Assembly: GCA_902363575.1 (NCBI GenBank)
Contig: CABJAJ010000003.1
Location: forward strand, 286,207 to 350,206
DNA: 64,000 nucleotides
Reading direction: 5' to 3'
DNA from: Rikenellaceae bacterium
GTDB taxonomy: Bacteria > Bacteroidota > Bacteroidia > Bacteroidales > Rikenellaceae
This document shows positions 16,016 through 23,840 of the stretch, in pieces (positions within the stretch are counted from its first letter, which is position 1; every line of letters starts with the position of its first letter). Position numbers and translations under genes: made by a program. Below the pieces are notes generated by a model. It did not search any database. It was not told the DNA's origin and was given only the letters and a program-made list of their open reading frames with translations.

Positions 16016-16226
16016 GTAAACCAAGAAAGACAGTTTCCAGAAGGGTAAAATCCTATTAGAAAATGGTTTGCAAAAATGTCCCCACCGGTGTCCCACTTGG
16101 CGAAGTGAACCCACCGGAATCAAAGGGAAGTGCTTGACGAGCAAGATATAAGGAAGACAGAGGTCAGACTCCCGTTTTCCGCTCATTCAAAGAGGACAGC
16201 TAAATAGTTGTCCTCTTTGATTTTTT
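16016..16226 (+). ncRNA. Candidate small RNA or leader between HTH gene and element edge
   Basis: About 210 bases lie between a TATATTTG box and a strong terminator, with no convincing ORF. Inside, CCCACCGG occurs twice (16081-16088 and 16110-16117) around a CACTT-ggcg-AAGTG hairpin at 16094-16107. The end is an 11-bp perfect stem CAAAGAGGACA / TGTCCTCTTTG at 16188-16219, followed by six T. I do not recognise an RNA family. It could instead be an attachment or transfer site that happens to be bounded by these signals. Confidence 0.4.
16188..16226 (+). terminator. Strong intrinsic terminator
   Basis: An 11-bp perfect stem (CAAAGAGGACA / TGTCCTCTTTG) with a 10-base loop is followed by A and six T. 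Confidence 0.8.
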
Positions 16227-16243
16227 CAGCATGCTGGGGTTTG

Positions 16244-16322
16244 CCCGAGCGACCCCGAATCGCCCCTTTCAGGGGAAGTCATAAGGTTTGCTAAACTTGC
16301 TCGTGCGTAGCGCGGGCTCGGG
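16244..16322. other. Inverted-repeat cluster near the element edge
   Basis: CCCGAGC (16244-16250) pairs with GCTCGGG (16316-16322) across about 65 bases, and a small CCCCT-ttc-AGGGG hairpin lies inside (16263-16275). No gene overlaps. This could be a transfer origin or recombination site, but I cannot match it to a known one. Confidence 0.35.
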
Positions 16323-16485
16323 TTTCGTTCCGCTTCTAACCAGATGATTAATCCTTACGATAAATCAGTGAGTTGCGATAATTCCGACTGAAATTGGGAG
16401 TGGGGACAGTTGTATTGGAATTGTCCGAAAGCAGCAAGAGTGATGAACGGATCGCTTGCCGTGTTGGTGTTTCGATTCGGTTAAG

Positions 16486-16517
16486 TTTTGTGATTATCCG
16501 AAAATTGCGTATCTTTG
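16486..16517 (+). promoter_or_regulatory. Bacteroidetes promoter upstream of the MNT-HEPN-like gene
   Basis: TTTTG at 16486-16490 is followed after 19 bases by TATCTTTG at 16510-16517. It starts a leader of about 470 bases before the gene at 16998. Confidence 0.65.
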
Positions 16518-16553
16518 CCCCTGCGAACACATTTGATTATAAAACTTTTGTAA

Positions 16554-16799
16554 ATGGACTCAAGAATGGGAACCATGCCACTAAAGGTATGCGCAGAGCC
16601 GTTGGGGAGCAATCCCGCGAACGACACCCTTCTTGAGCTTGCAAGAGTGATTGATTGTGTTCGCAGCTGCGCATCTTTTTTATTTATGCGAACACAATCA
16701 ATCGTCCGCGTTCCGACGCAGACAAGCCGCAAGGCCAGCCGCAGGCGGTTCCCGCCGTGCAACTTCTCGATTCGTTTCCATTTTCATCCGCCGGATTGA
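16554..16799 (+). CDS. Possible leader ORF (81 codons), uncertain
   Basis: An ATG-started frame of 81 codons lies 36 bases after the -7 box. It is rich in Arg, Ser and Cys and resembles no protein I know. It overlaps a perfect 17-bp inverted repeat, so the DNA may be a structured leader rather than a protein gene. Confidence 0.25.
   Translation: MDSRMGTMPLKVCAEPLGSNPANDTLLELARVIDCVRSCASFLFMRTQSIVRVPTQTSRKASRRRFPPCNFSIRFHFHPPD
16649..16703. repeat. Perfect 17-bp inverted repeat
   Basis: GATTGATTGTGTTCGCA (16649-16665) and its exact complement TGCGAACACAATCAATC (16687-16703) enclose 21 bases. The loop holds six T, preceded by CTGCGCAT, which can also pair with ATGCGCAG near 16588. This gives two alternative hairpins, one of them terminator-like. 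Part of the arm, CTGCGAACACA, recurs near 16521. Confidence 0.8.
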
Positions 16800-16997
16800 C
16801 AAATAGTTGCTAATCAAGGTGCGATTTTCTTTGTTGTGCTCTGCGCACGATAAGGACAGTCCCTTTTATGCCCGTTGTGTTCGCTGCCTGAGGCAGCGGC
16901 AGGCCGAAGCCTCCCCGGGCGGAGGTCTGCAAACACGCTGCGCATATTTTCAGACCCCGCAGGCTTCGTCTGCACAGTCTTAAAAAATTGAATAAAC

Positions 16998-17987
16998 ATG
17001 AAAACGAACCAAAACCCCGTGCAGGAACAGCCTGCGCAACCCATAGCCCCCGAAACATCCGCAACCGTTCAATCCGGACAGCCGCCCGTTCCCGTTACGG
17101 AACAACCGAATGCGCTATCCCTCCCGGAACACGAACCGGAACTGCAATCCGCTCAACCGGCCGAACAGCTTTACGATCCGAATGAAGCGGCGCAGATCGT
17201 CCGCCACCTGACCGACGGCTACTTCGATCCCGAATATATCCTGTTATTCGGCAAGCTGGTCGGCGGCACGCCCCATAGCGACGCACTGGCCTACGACCTG
17301 CTGATGGTCGTGCGGGAAACACCCGAGTACGATTGGATTCGGGCCAAACGCATCCTGCGGTACAGGATGCCTTATCGCCACCGCAAGATCACCTACATCA
17401 ATCTCTACATCCTGCCTTTGAACTATGTCGAATCGAATTGGACGCCGTTCCTCTATTTTGCCCGTGCCGAAGGCGAAGTATTGTATTGCAACGACCATCA
17501 CCATTTCCGCCGCCCGAAGCACCCCTGCAATTTCGCCGCAGCTTACGCCGATGCCAAATTCCATTTCGACACCTACCGCACGCTCGGCTACGACTTGATC
17601 GAACAGGCCCGGGATGCGTTCGTGGAGGGTCGCAATGTACGTTTGGGGGCGCAATTCACAGCACAGGCGATCGTTTATTTCTACCACATGCTTTACTATG
17701 TTTATCACGGTATGGAGTTCGACCTCCACGATCCGGTGGTGATGCACGACCGGATGAGGACGCTTTCGACCAAACTGATGCTTGTTTTCGACGACAACCA
17801 CATCGAAAATATTTTCACGCTGCCTTGTCTGAAACAGGTATTGTTAAAAACACCTTACAGCGCCGAGTTTTACATGGCTCCGCAGGAATTGGAAATGCAC
17901 ATGGATCGCGTCCAGAAAGCAGCAGAGATTATCGAAAGCTATGCCGAGCTAAGATTGGAACTTTATAAAGAGCTGAGCGAACGATAA
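16998..17987 (+). CDS. Fused MNT-HEPN-like protein (329 aa)
   Basis: The first 58 residues are Pro/Gln-rich and disordered. Residues 78-108 resemble a degenerate minimal nucleotidyltransferase core: LLFGKLVGG then SDALAYDLLMVV, where the usual GS and DxD catalytic residues are altered (Gly85-Lys86, Asp95 and Asp100). Residues from about 185 to 325 form a helical bundle like HEPN domains, including a long FHFDTYRTLGYDLIEQARDAF helix. I cannot find the R-x4-6-H RNase motif. MNT and HEPN proteins usually act as separate antitoxin and toxin; here both are on one chain, possibly inactive enzymes with a binding role. A terminator follows at 18013. Confidence 0.6.
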   Translation: MKTNQNPVQEQPAQPIAPETSATVQSGQPPVPVTEQPNALSLPEHEPELQSAQPAEQLYDPNEAAQIVRHLTDGYFDPEYILLFGKLVGGTPHSDALAYDLLMVVRETPEYDWIRAKRILRYRMPYRHRKITYINLYILPLNYVESNWTPFLYFARAEGEVLYCNDHHHFRRPKHPCNFAAAYADAKFHFDTYRTLGYDLIEQARDAFVEGRNVRLGAQFTAQAIVYFYHMLYYVYHGMEFDLHDPVVMHDRMRTLSTKLMLVFDDNHIENIFTLPCLKQVLLKTPYSAEFYMAPQELEMHMDRVQKAAEIIESYAELRLELYKELSER

Positions 17988-18012
17988 TAATTCGCTTGCC
18001 AAATAAGAAAGA

Positions 18013-18051
18013 GGGCTTCAGGGAGTTGTATTTTCCTGAAGCCCATTTTTT
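18013..18051 (+). terminator. Terminator after the MNT-HEPN-like gene
   Basis: GGGCTTCAGG pairs perfectly with CCTGAAGCCC around 12 bases and is followed by A and six T. Confidence 0.85.
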
Positions 18052-18272
18052 ATCGGCATTACGGCAGAGGCTCCGAAGCGTAAGAACGGCTTTTCATCCT
18101 CTGACGACCGGAGGTCGTATGGCCGGAAGTGTGGCGACTTTACCCACCGACCTAAGATCGAAGGGCCGGTAGTGCAACGGCTTCGGGCGGGAAGACGGGA
18201 TGTTGGGATCGGGTGTGCGGCATCGGAAGCCGGCTCGCAGCGGGCGCCGGCCCCGGAGTCCGGCGCGCCGTA

Positions 18273-19769
18273 TCACGCCGCCGGAGCGGAGGGTTCCTCG
18301 ACCGTCAGGTCGAAGATTTCATAGCGGTCGAAGTCGCGCCAGTAGCGGAGTGCAAGCTCCCTGATATACTGCCAGTAGGGTTCCGTGAGGCCGCCGTACC
18401 GGGCCACGCCCTGCTGTACGTCCCGGCGGATGCGGTCGGCGTACTCGGGTTTGAGCCGCAGGCGGATGGTTTTGCCCTTGAAGCTGAAACGGGCCTCGGG
18501 CCTGACGGGGAGCTCCTCCGCCACGCGGATCAGGCCGTGGCCGAGGGTGGCGCCGGTGCTCACCTGCAGCCCGTCGTTCATGCAGCTCACGGGCGGCTTG
18601 TGGCCCGCGTAGGAGGTTACCTCGATGTCATCCACCCCGATGTTGAAGTATTCGCGGGCGCGAATCCCCATCTTGACCCCCACGGTGGCGTAAATCCCCA
18701 GGTGGCCGTGCAGCTCGTTGGTGAGCACGCCCGCACGCCATTCGACCGGCCCGTGGCGTGCGATGGCCTCGTCGATGATCGGAGCGACCTCGGCGGCATA
18801 GAGGCCGGGATCGGTGGGGAAGCCGTAAAACACGCGGCTCTCAGCGTCGGGCTTACCCCGCAGGACGGCCGCTATCGCCGACGGTACCCGCATCGCCGCC
18901 GCCGAGTCGGTGAGCGTGCAGCGCTCGACGGTCGGAGTGATTTGCCGCACGGTGAAGAGCTCGGGGGCGAAGAGGCAGAGGGCGGCCAGCTCGTCCCAGA
19001 CTTTCAGGTGCCCTTCGGCGAGGGGTGCGGTCAGGGGCGCCGTGCGGTGTGTGGCGACGATTTTTCGGGCATAGCGGTTCGGCACGGCGGCCACGGTGTT
19101 CAGAAGGGCGGGCGTGACCGTCACCGTGCAGGCCGGGTCGGAGGTGACCACGGTTACGGGGACGCCGCTCGCCAGCACGCTGCGGGCCGCTGCGGGGTCG
19201 GTCTGCAGGTTGGCTTCCCCGGGGCTGTCGGGCAGGCTGCCGTACCAGACGACCCGGTCGATGCGGCCGGCGAGGTCGGGCCGCGCCCGCAGCAGGTCGG
19301 CAAGGTTGGTCAGGGGGCCCAGGGCGACGAAGACGATCCGCTCGTCCTCATTGTCGAAGGTTTCGGCGAGCAGCCCGCACGCGGCCGGAAAACGGCCGGG
19401 AAGGGCGGTGCTGTCGCCCCAGACGATGCGGGCGGAGCGGTCGCGCCAGACGGGAGCCGGGGCCCCGACCGCGCGGCCCTCGCCGACGGGGATTCCTTCG
19501 TGATGGAACGCGCGGAGCAGGGCAGCCGTCTGCGCCGCCGCCTGCGCGGGCGTCAGGGCCCCCTCCGAGGCGGTGACGGCCAGCACCTCCGCCTCCCGGT
19601 TGCCCAGGAGCATGCAGAGCGTGCGTAGGTCGTCGGCAGCCCCGTCGGTGTCGATCACCATATGGAAGCGGGCCTTGCCCGAATGGGCGTCCGCGCCGGG
19701 CTGCAGGAGCAGCAGGGCGGCTGCCGCAAGGAGCGTCCGCCGCAGCGGATGGGGAATGTGAAGGGTCAT
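18273..19769 (-). CDS. Secreted nucleoside hydrolase-FmdE fusion (498 aa)
   Basis: A signal peptide covers about residues 1-28. Residues 36-300 are an inosine-uridine nucleoside hydrolase domain with the calcium-binding DTDxxxDD pattern (Asp40, 42, 46, 47) and GPLTNLADLL. The later catalytic His region, normally HDPLA, reads WDELA, so the general acid is replaced by Trp. The C-terminal 150 residues match the FmdE family: ELHGHLG, then SCMNDGLQVSTGATLGHGLI with a Cys and His pattern that may bind metal. The product should be periplasmic or surface-bound. It lies 106 bases after the TonB receptor gene on the same strand, so they probably form an operon. The substrate is unknown. Confidence 0.8.
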   Translation of the reverse strand: MTLHIPHPLRRTLLAAAALLLLQPGADAHSGKARFHMVIDTDGAADDLRTLCMLLGNREAEVLAVTASEGALTPAQAAAQTAALLRAFHHEGIPVGEGRAVGAPAPVWRDRSARIVWGDSTALPGRFPAACGLLAETFDNEDERIVFVALGPLTNLADLLRARPDLAGRIDRVVWYGSLPDSPGEANLQTDPAAARSVLASGVPVTVVTSDPACTVTVTPALLNTVAAVPNRYARKIVATHRTAPLTAPLAEGHLKVWDELAALCLFAPELFTVRQITPTVERCTLTDSAAAMRVPSAIAAVLRGKPDAESRVFYGFPTDPGLYAAEVAPIIDEAIARHGPVEWRAGVLTNELHGHLGIYATVGVKMGIRAREYFNIGVDDIEVTSYAGHKPPVSCMNDGLQVSTGATLGHGLIRVAEELPVRPEARFSFKGKTIRLRLKPEYADRIRRDVQQGVARYGGLTEPYWQYIRELALRYWRDFDRYEIFDLTVEEPSAPAA

Positions 19770-19875
19770 ATCGGTTCGTTTTTGTCGTTTTCTGTCGGTC
19801 GCCTGTTCCGCCTCCAGCTCGCTGTGGATATGCGGCCGGCGGTTACCAATTGCCGGCCGGGGAGCCGGGCGGAGG

Positions 19876-21762
19876 TCAGAAATGGAGGTTCACGCCGCCC
19901 AGCGCGGTCGCCCGGGGCATCGGATAGCCGGCGTTGATTTCATAGCGCTGTGCCAGCAGGTTTTCGCCCCGCGCGAACAGTTCGAGCCAGCGGGTGACGC
20001 GGAAACTGACGGTGGCGTTCCACAGCACGAAGTCGTCGCGCGTCTCGGGCTCGGCCCGGGTGATGAGCCCGCGGATGTACTGCACGCCCGTCGAGGCGTT
20101 CCAGCGGCCCCGTGCGAAGCCGATGCTGCCATAGAGCTTGTGCTCGGGGGCGGCGACGACGGGGTATTTCATGTGGAGCCAGCTGTAATTGGCCGCCACC
20201 GTCCACGAGCGGCCGAAGGCATAGGCGAAGTCGCACTCGACGCCGTAGTTTTCGATCCGGCCCGTATTGACGTTCATCGGGCGGCCGTCCACCGGAAGGG
20301 TGCGGATCAGGTTGTCGCCGTCGATATAAAAGACATTGACCCCGTAGGAGAGGGCGCCGCCGAGCAGCCGCTGCGAGAACGAGAGCTCGTAATTCATCAG
20401 CTTTTCGGGTTTCAGGTCGGGGTTCTGGGGCGGGAACATATACATCTCGCGGATGGTGGGGAAGCGGAAACCCTTGCTCACCATCGCCTTGATCTGGGCG
20501 TTGTGCGGCAGGATGAACGACACGCCGCCCTGGGGCACCCATTCGGTGCCGGCGTGGGAGTGGTGGTCGAGGCGGATGCCGGCGTCGAGGGCCAGCCAGC
20601 GCGTGACGTGCTGGCGGAAATCGACATAGCCCGCCACCTCGTCCATCGTCTTGTCGGCGGTGGTCTTGTCGGGGTCGCCGTTGAGGAACGTGTTCCACGC
20701 CTTGCCGCCGAAGTGCTGGTAGTCCACCCCGACGGTCAGGCGGTTGCCCCGGAAGAGCGTGGCGCTCTGAAACCACGACACGCCCAGCATCTGGTCGCGC
20801 GAGTTGAACCGGTAGTCGAGCGGCTGCTCGCCCGCCGTGTAGCCGTCGTTGATGCGGTGGCGGCCCCAGTTGTAGAAGAAGCTCAGCGAGCCGGAGGTGG
20901 TGCCGTAGTCGTTGCTCAGGGCGAAGGAGGTCATACCGCGCGTGATGCGCGAGTCGTTGTCGAGAATGGGTTTGGTGACGGGGCCGGGGTTGGAGGCGTT
21001 GAAGTGGGTGACGTTCACGTCGGCATAGACGCTCCACGCCCGCCCGATCTCGTAACCCAGCTTCGCATAGCCGCCGTACTGCTCGAAGCCCATGTCGGGG
21101 CGGTGGCCGTCGGTGCGGTTGTAGGAGCCGGTGACCGTGCTGGTGAAACGGCCCGCCTTCACGCGGTTGGAGGCTTCGGTCTGAAGCGTGTTGTAGGAGC
21201 CGTAGCCGGCGTGGAGGTCGGTTCTGACGCCGTCCTGCCGCATCTTGCGCGTGACGATGTTGATTACGCCGCCCATCGCGTTGGAGCCGTAGAGCACCGA
21301 GGCGGGGCCGCGCACGACCTCCACCCGCTCGGCCAGCATCGACTGGTAGGCGTCGGCGATCGGGTGCCCCATCAGCCCCATGTACTGGGGGTGGCCGTCG
21401 ATCAGCACGAGCAGCCCCGTGGTGGGGCTGTTGCCCACCCCGCGCAGGGTCATTCCGCCCGCCGCGCCGGTGGAGACGCCGTACCCCATGATGCCGCGCC
21501 CGGTGATGAAGAGCCCCGGCACCTGCTCGGTCAGGGTGGGCAGCAGCGAGGGCTGGTATTCGCTCTCGATCCGGCTGCGGTCCACGACCGAAATGGTCAT
21601 CGGCAGGAGGCGGATGTCGGTTTGGTTGCGTGTGCCCGTGACGACCACCTCGGCGATCGGGTGGACTTTCTCCCCGCGCACGCTGTCGGCCGGTTGGGAG
21701 CGCACCGCGCACAGCGGCGCCAGGCTGCCCAGCAGCAGCATGAACGTCAGTCTGGTTTTCAT
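19876..21762 (-). CDS. TonB-dependent outer membrane receptor (628 aa)
   Basis: A signal peptide (MKTRLTFMLLLGSLAPLCA) opens the protein; an upstream in-frame start at 21792 would put 10 extra residues before it, so I chose 21762. The plug domain begins at EVVVTGTR and includes the conserved VEVVRGPASVLYGSNAMGGVINIVT block. The rest is a beta barrel ending in a terminal Phe (GGVNLHF), as expected for Bam-dependent insertion. It lacks the carboxypeptidase-like N-terminal domain of SusC, so it resembles BtuB/CirA-type receptors for metal complexes or cofactors rather than polysaccharides. The downstream nucleoside hydrolase-FmdE gene is its likely partner. Confidence 0.9.
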   Translation of the reverse strand: MKTRLTFMLLLGSLAPLCAVRSQPADSVRGEKVHPIAEVVVTGTRNQTDIRLLPMTISVVDRSRIESEYQPSLLPTLTEQVPGLFITGRGIMGYGVSTGAAGGMTLRGVGNSPTTGLLVLIDGHPQYMGLMGHPIADAYQSMLAERVEVVRGPASVLYGSNAMGGVINIVTRKMRQDGVRTDLHAGYGSYNTLQTEASNRVKAGRFTSTVTGSYNRTDGHRPDMGFEQYGGYAKLGYEIGRAWSVYADVNVTHFNASNPGPVTKPILDNDSRITRGMTSFALSNDYGTTSGSLSFFYNWGRHRINDGYTAGEQPLDYRFNSRDQMLGVSWFQSATLFRGNRLTVGVDYQHFGGKAWNTFLNGDPDKTTADKTMDEVAGYVDFRQHVTRWLALDAGIRLDHHSHAGTEWVPQGGVSFILPHNAQIKAMVSKGFRFPTIREMYMFPPQNPDLKPEKLMNYELSFSQRLLGGALSYGVNVFYIDGDNLIRTLPVDGRPMNVNTGRIENYGVECDFAYAFGRSWTVAANYSWLHMKYPVVAAPEHKLYGSIGFARGRWNASTGVQYIRGLITRAEPETRDDFVLWNATVSFRVTRWLELFARGENLLAQRYEINAGYPMPRATALGGVNLHF

Positions 21763-21984
21763 GTTTTCTCGCATTTTATAGGATTTGGTCAAAGTATGCG
21801 CCGGTTGCGGGCAGCCGCAGGCCGGCGCTCGGGGGCGTTGGAGTCGTTGGTTTGGTCATTGTCGGTAATCTTCGGTTCGCACACCTCCCCGGGGAGGATG
21901 ACGCTTCCGGAACAATTTTGGTGCCAACGCTTGCAGCCTCTTCACGGCCAATAGTTTGTACGGGTGCAATCGCGTTCCGTTCGC

Positions 21985-22320
21985 GCAGGTGAATCCTTGT
22001 GGGCAGGTGAATCCTTGTGGGCGGGTGAATTCGTGTGGGCGGATGAATTCGTATGGGCGGATGAATTCATATGGGCGGGTGGACCCGTTTGCGGAGGTTG
22101 GCCGGGCCGGGCGGGTTCAGGTCGGTGCGGGGCGGGTGCCAGGGCGGGGGTCGGCGGATTCGGTAGAAGCGAATGTCGGGCTTCGGACGGTGCAGTCGGG
22201 CCGGGCAGTCGGGCCGGGCAGTCGGGTTGGGCGGTCGGGTTGGGCAGTCAGTCGGGGTAGTCAGTCGGGGCAGTCAGTCGGGGTAGTCGGGCCGGGCAGT
22301 CGGGCCGGGCGGGTTTAGGT
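21985..22320. repeat. Tandem repeats upstream of the DUF421 gene
   Basis: From about 21985 to 22080, five imperfect 18-base units resemble GGGCGGATGAATTCGTAT. From about 22195 to 22320, short units built from GTCGGGCCGGGCA and GTCAGTCGGGGTA repeat many times. The surrounding 21763-22838 gap holds no supported gene; the open frames seen across it are products of the GC-rich repeats. Confidence 0.8.
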
Positions 22321-22838
22321 CGGTGCGGTGCGGGTACCGGGGGCGGGGGTGGTGGATTCTGATTGTGTGGATTCCGCGACGGTGGATTTCAGGTAAGGAC
22401 GTTGGCTTGGTTGCGGGGAACGGCAGGCCGGTCGGGTAAGAGCGGTGCAGGACGGTTATGTGTTCGAGAATTTGGAATGAGGGGGCGGAGAGCAGCGTGT
22501 CAGCCGGTTCCGGTTGGGGAAAGGCAGGCAGAGATTTCGGGGGTTTCAGGCAGGCAGGATGGGGTGTCGGATAGTGGGGAGGTTTCGGGGGCGGGCAGCC
22601 GCTGTCGCTTTCCGGCGGATGCTGACCTAATGCACGGACTGCCGCTGCGGTCGTTGTTTCCCCGTGCTGCTTTTCGAGGCTGTTTCTCGGCGTTCGATAC
22701 CGCCGATCCTCGGCTTCGTTTCCGCTGCCCGGCCGTCCGATATCCGGTGGCGAAACCGCCGTTCCCTTTCACGGTCGCTGCTCCTGCGCGGTCGTGGATT
22801 GCCCGGTTTTTGCAGACGAGGATAAAAAGACACATTCC

Positions 22839-23513
22839 ATGTACCTCTCCATCGCGGTCAAGCTGCTTATCGGCATGCTCGGACTGATTGTTTTCCTGCG
22901 TATTTCGGGCAAGACCCAGATGGCGCAGCTCACGCCGCTCGACTCGGTGAACTCTTTTGTGCTCGGCGCTCTGGTGGGCGGAGTAATCTACAATCCCGAC
23001 ACCCCCGTCTGGTACCTGCTTTTCGCGTTCGCCATTTGGACGGCCGTGAACGTCGCGCTGCGCTACATGATGCGTTTCCGCCGCCTGCGCCGCGCAATCA
23101 AGGGCGACCCGGTGATGATCGTGCGGGACGGGCGGCTGGTGCTGAGCGCATTCCGACGCAACGGTCTCGAAATGGAACAGTTCCGCACCATGCTGCGCGA
23201 GAACGGCGTCTTTTCGATGTTCGACGTGGACGACGTACGCTTTGAGCCCAACGGCCGGCTGACCATTTCGCGCCGCAACGATCCGCCCGAATCCTACCTG
23301 TTCGTCAATGTGGGCAAGGTGCTCGAGGGGGCATTTGCCCGTAGCGGAAAGAGCGAACGGTGGCTGCTACGGCAGTTGCACAGGGAGGGGTACGACGACG
23401 TAGGGACGATTTTCTGCGCCGAGTGGTCGCCCGGCCGGGGGTTTTATATCGTGCCGATGGAGGAGTGCAAAGGTCGCAAGTCCCGGCCACAGGTCGTGCC
23501 GGAAGCCGACTGA
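22839..23513 (+). CDS. DUF421 (YetF-type) membrane protein
   Basis: The 224 residues have three N-terminal membrane helices (about residues 5-25, 35-52 and 56-75) and a cytoplasmic C-terminal region with the conserved DUF421 features: GDPVMIVRDGRL, then RNGLEMEQFRTMLRENGVF and DVDDVRFEPNGRLTI. The family is widespread and its function is not settled; YetF-type proteins bear a small beta-rich cytoplasmic domain. The frame is open from 22794, but the ATG at 22839 starts the hydrophobic helix directly and fits the family's N terminus. It stands alone, convergent with the pyr operon. Confidence 0.9.
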   Translation: MYLSIAVKLLIGMLGLIVFLRISGKTQMAQLTPLDSVNSFVLGALVGGVIYNPDTPVWYLLFAFAIWTAVNVALRYMMRFRRLRRAIKGDPVMIVRDGRLVLSAFRRNGLEMEQFRTMLRENGVFSMFDVDDVRFEPNGRLTISRRNDPPESYLFVNVGKVLEGAFARSGKSERWLLRQLHREGYDDVGTIFCAEWSPGRGFYIVPMEECKGRKSRPQVVPEAD

Positions 23514-23840
23514 GCGGCAGTTCCGGGTTATTCCTGGCACAGGTTTTCCGGCTTGCCGGATGCGGAACGGCCGGAGGAATCGGGTCGGGCGGCTGCTCCG
23601 CTTTCGCTTCGGTGTCTCTTCTGTCTGCATTGTACGGGCGGCGACGGAAAGTCCCCGGCGGGGTGGGTTGCCCGCTCCTTTACCCCACCCCATACGTCCG
23701 GTCAGCGGACGGGTAGTCACAGACGGCATCTGCTCCCACGGAATGTGTGGCTGCGCGTGGCGGCGTCGGGAGCGGTAGGCAAGGTCGGACACAGCTTCCC
23801 GGTACGCCCTCCCACTTTCTCCGGCTCCCGCCTTCTCCGG
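23514..23840. other. Gene-free spacer between convergent transcripts
   Basis: No gene, clear terminator or repeat is seen in these 327 GC-rich bases. They separate the DUF421 gene from the 3' end of pyrB. Confidence 0.5.

Noticed and set aside
16160..16187. tRNA-like 3' end (GACTCCCG near TTTTCCGC) that could mark an attachment site
   Set aside because: No matching acceptor arm, anticodon stem or 5' half can be found upstream.
21763..21960. Possible cobalamin riboswitch before the TonB receptor (minus strand contains GCTGCCCGCAAC)
   Set aside because: The other conserved blocks (GGTGC start, GGTG-AA-CC and the GCCACTG end) are missing, so one short match is not enough.
21985..22320. CRISPR-like spaced repeats
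   Set aside because: Units are contiguous and degenerate, without unique spacers, and no cas genes are present.
22363..22838. Open frames upstream of the DUF421 gene
   Set aside because: They lack family matches and a promoter, and composition follows the GC-rich spacer; the DUF421 start at 22839 explains the locus.
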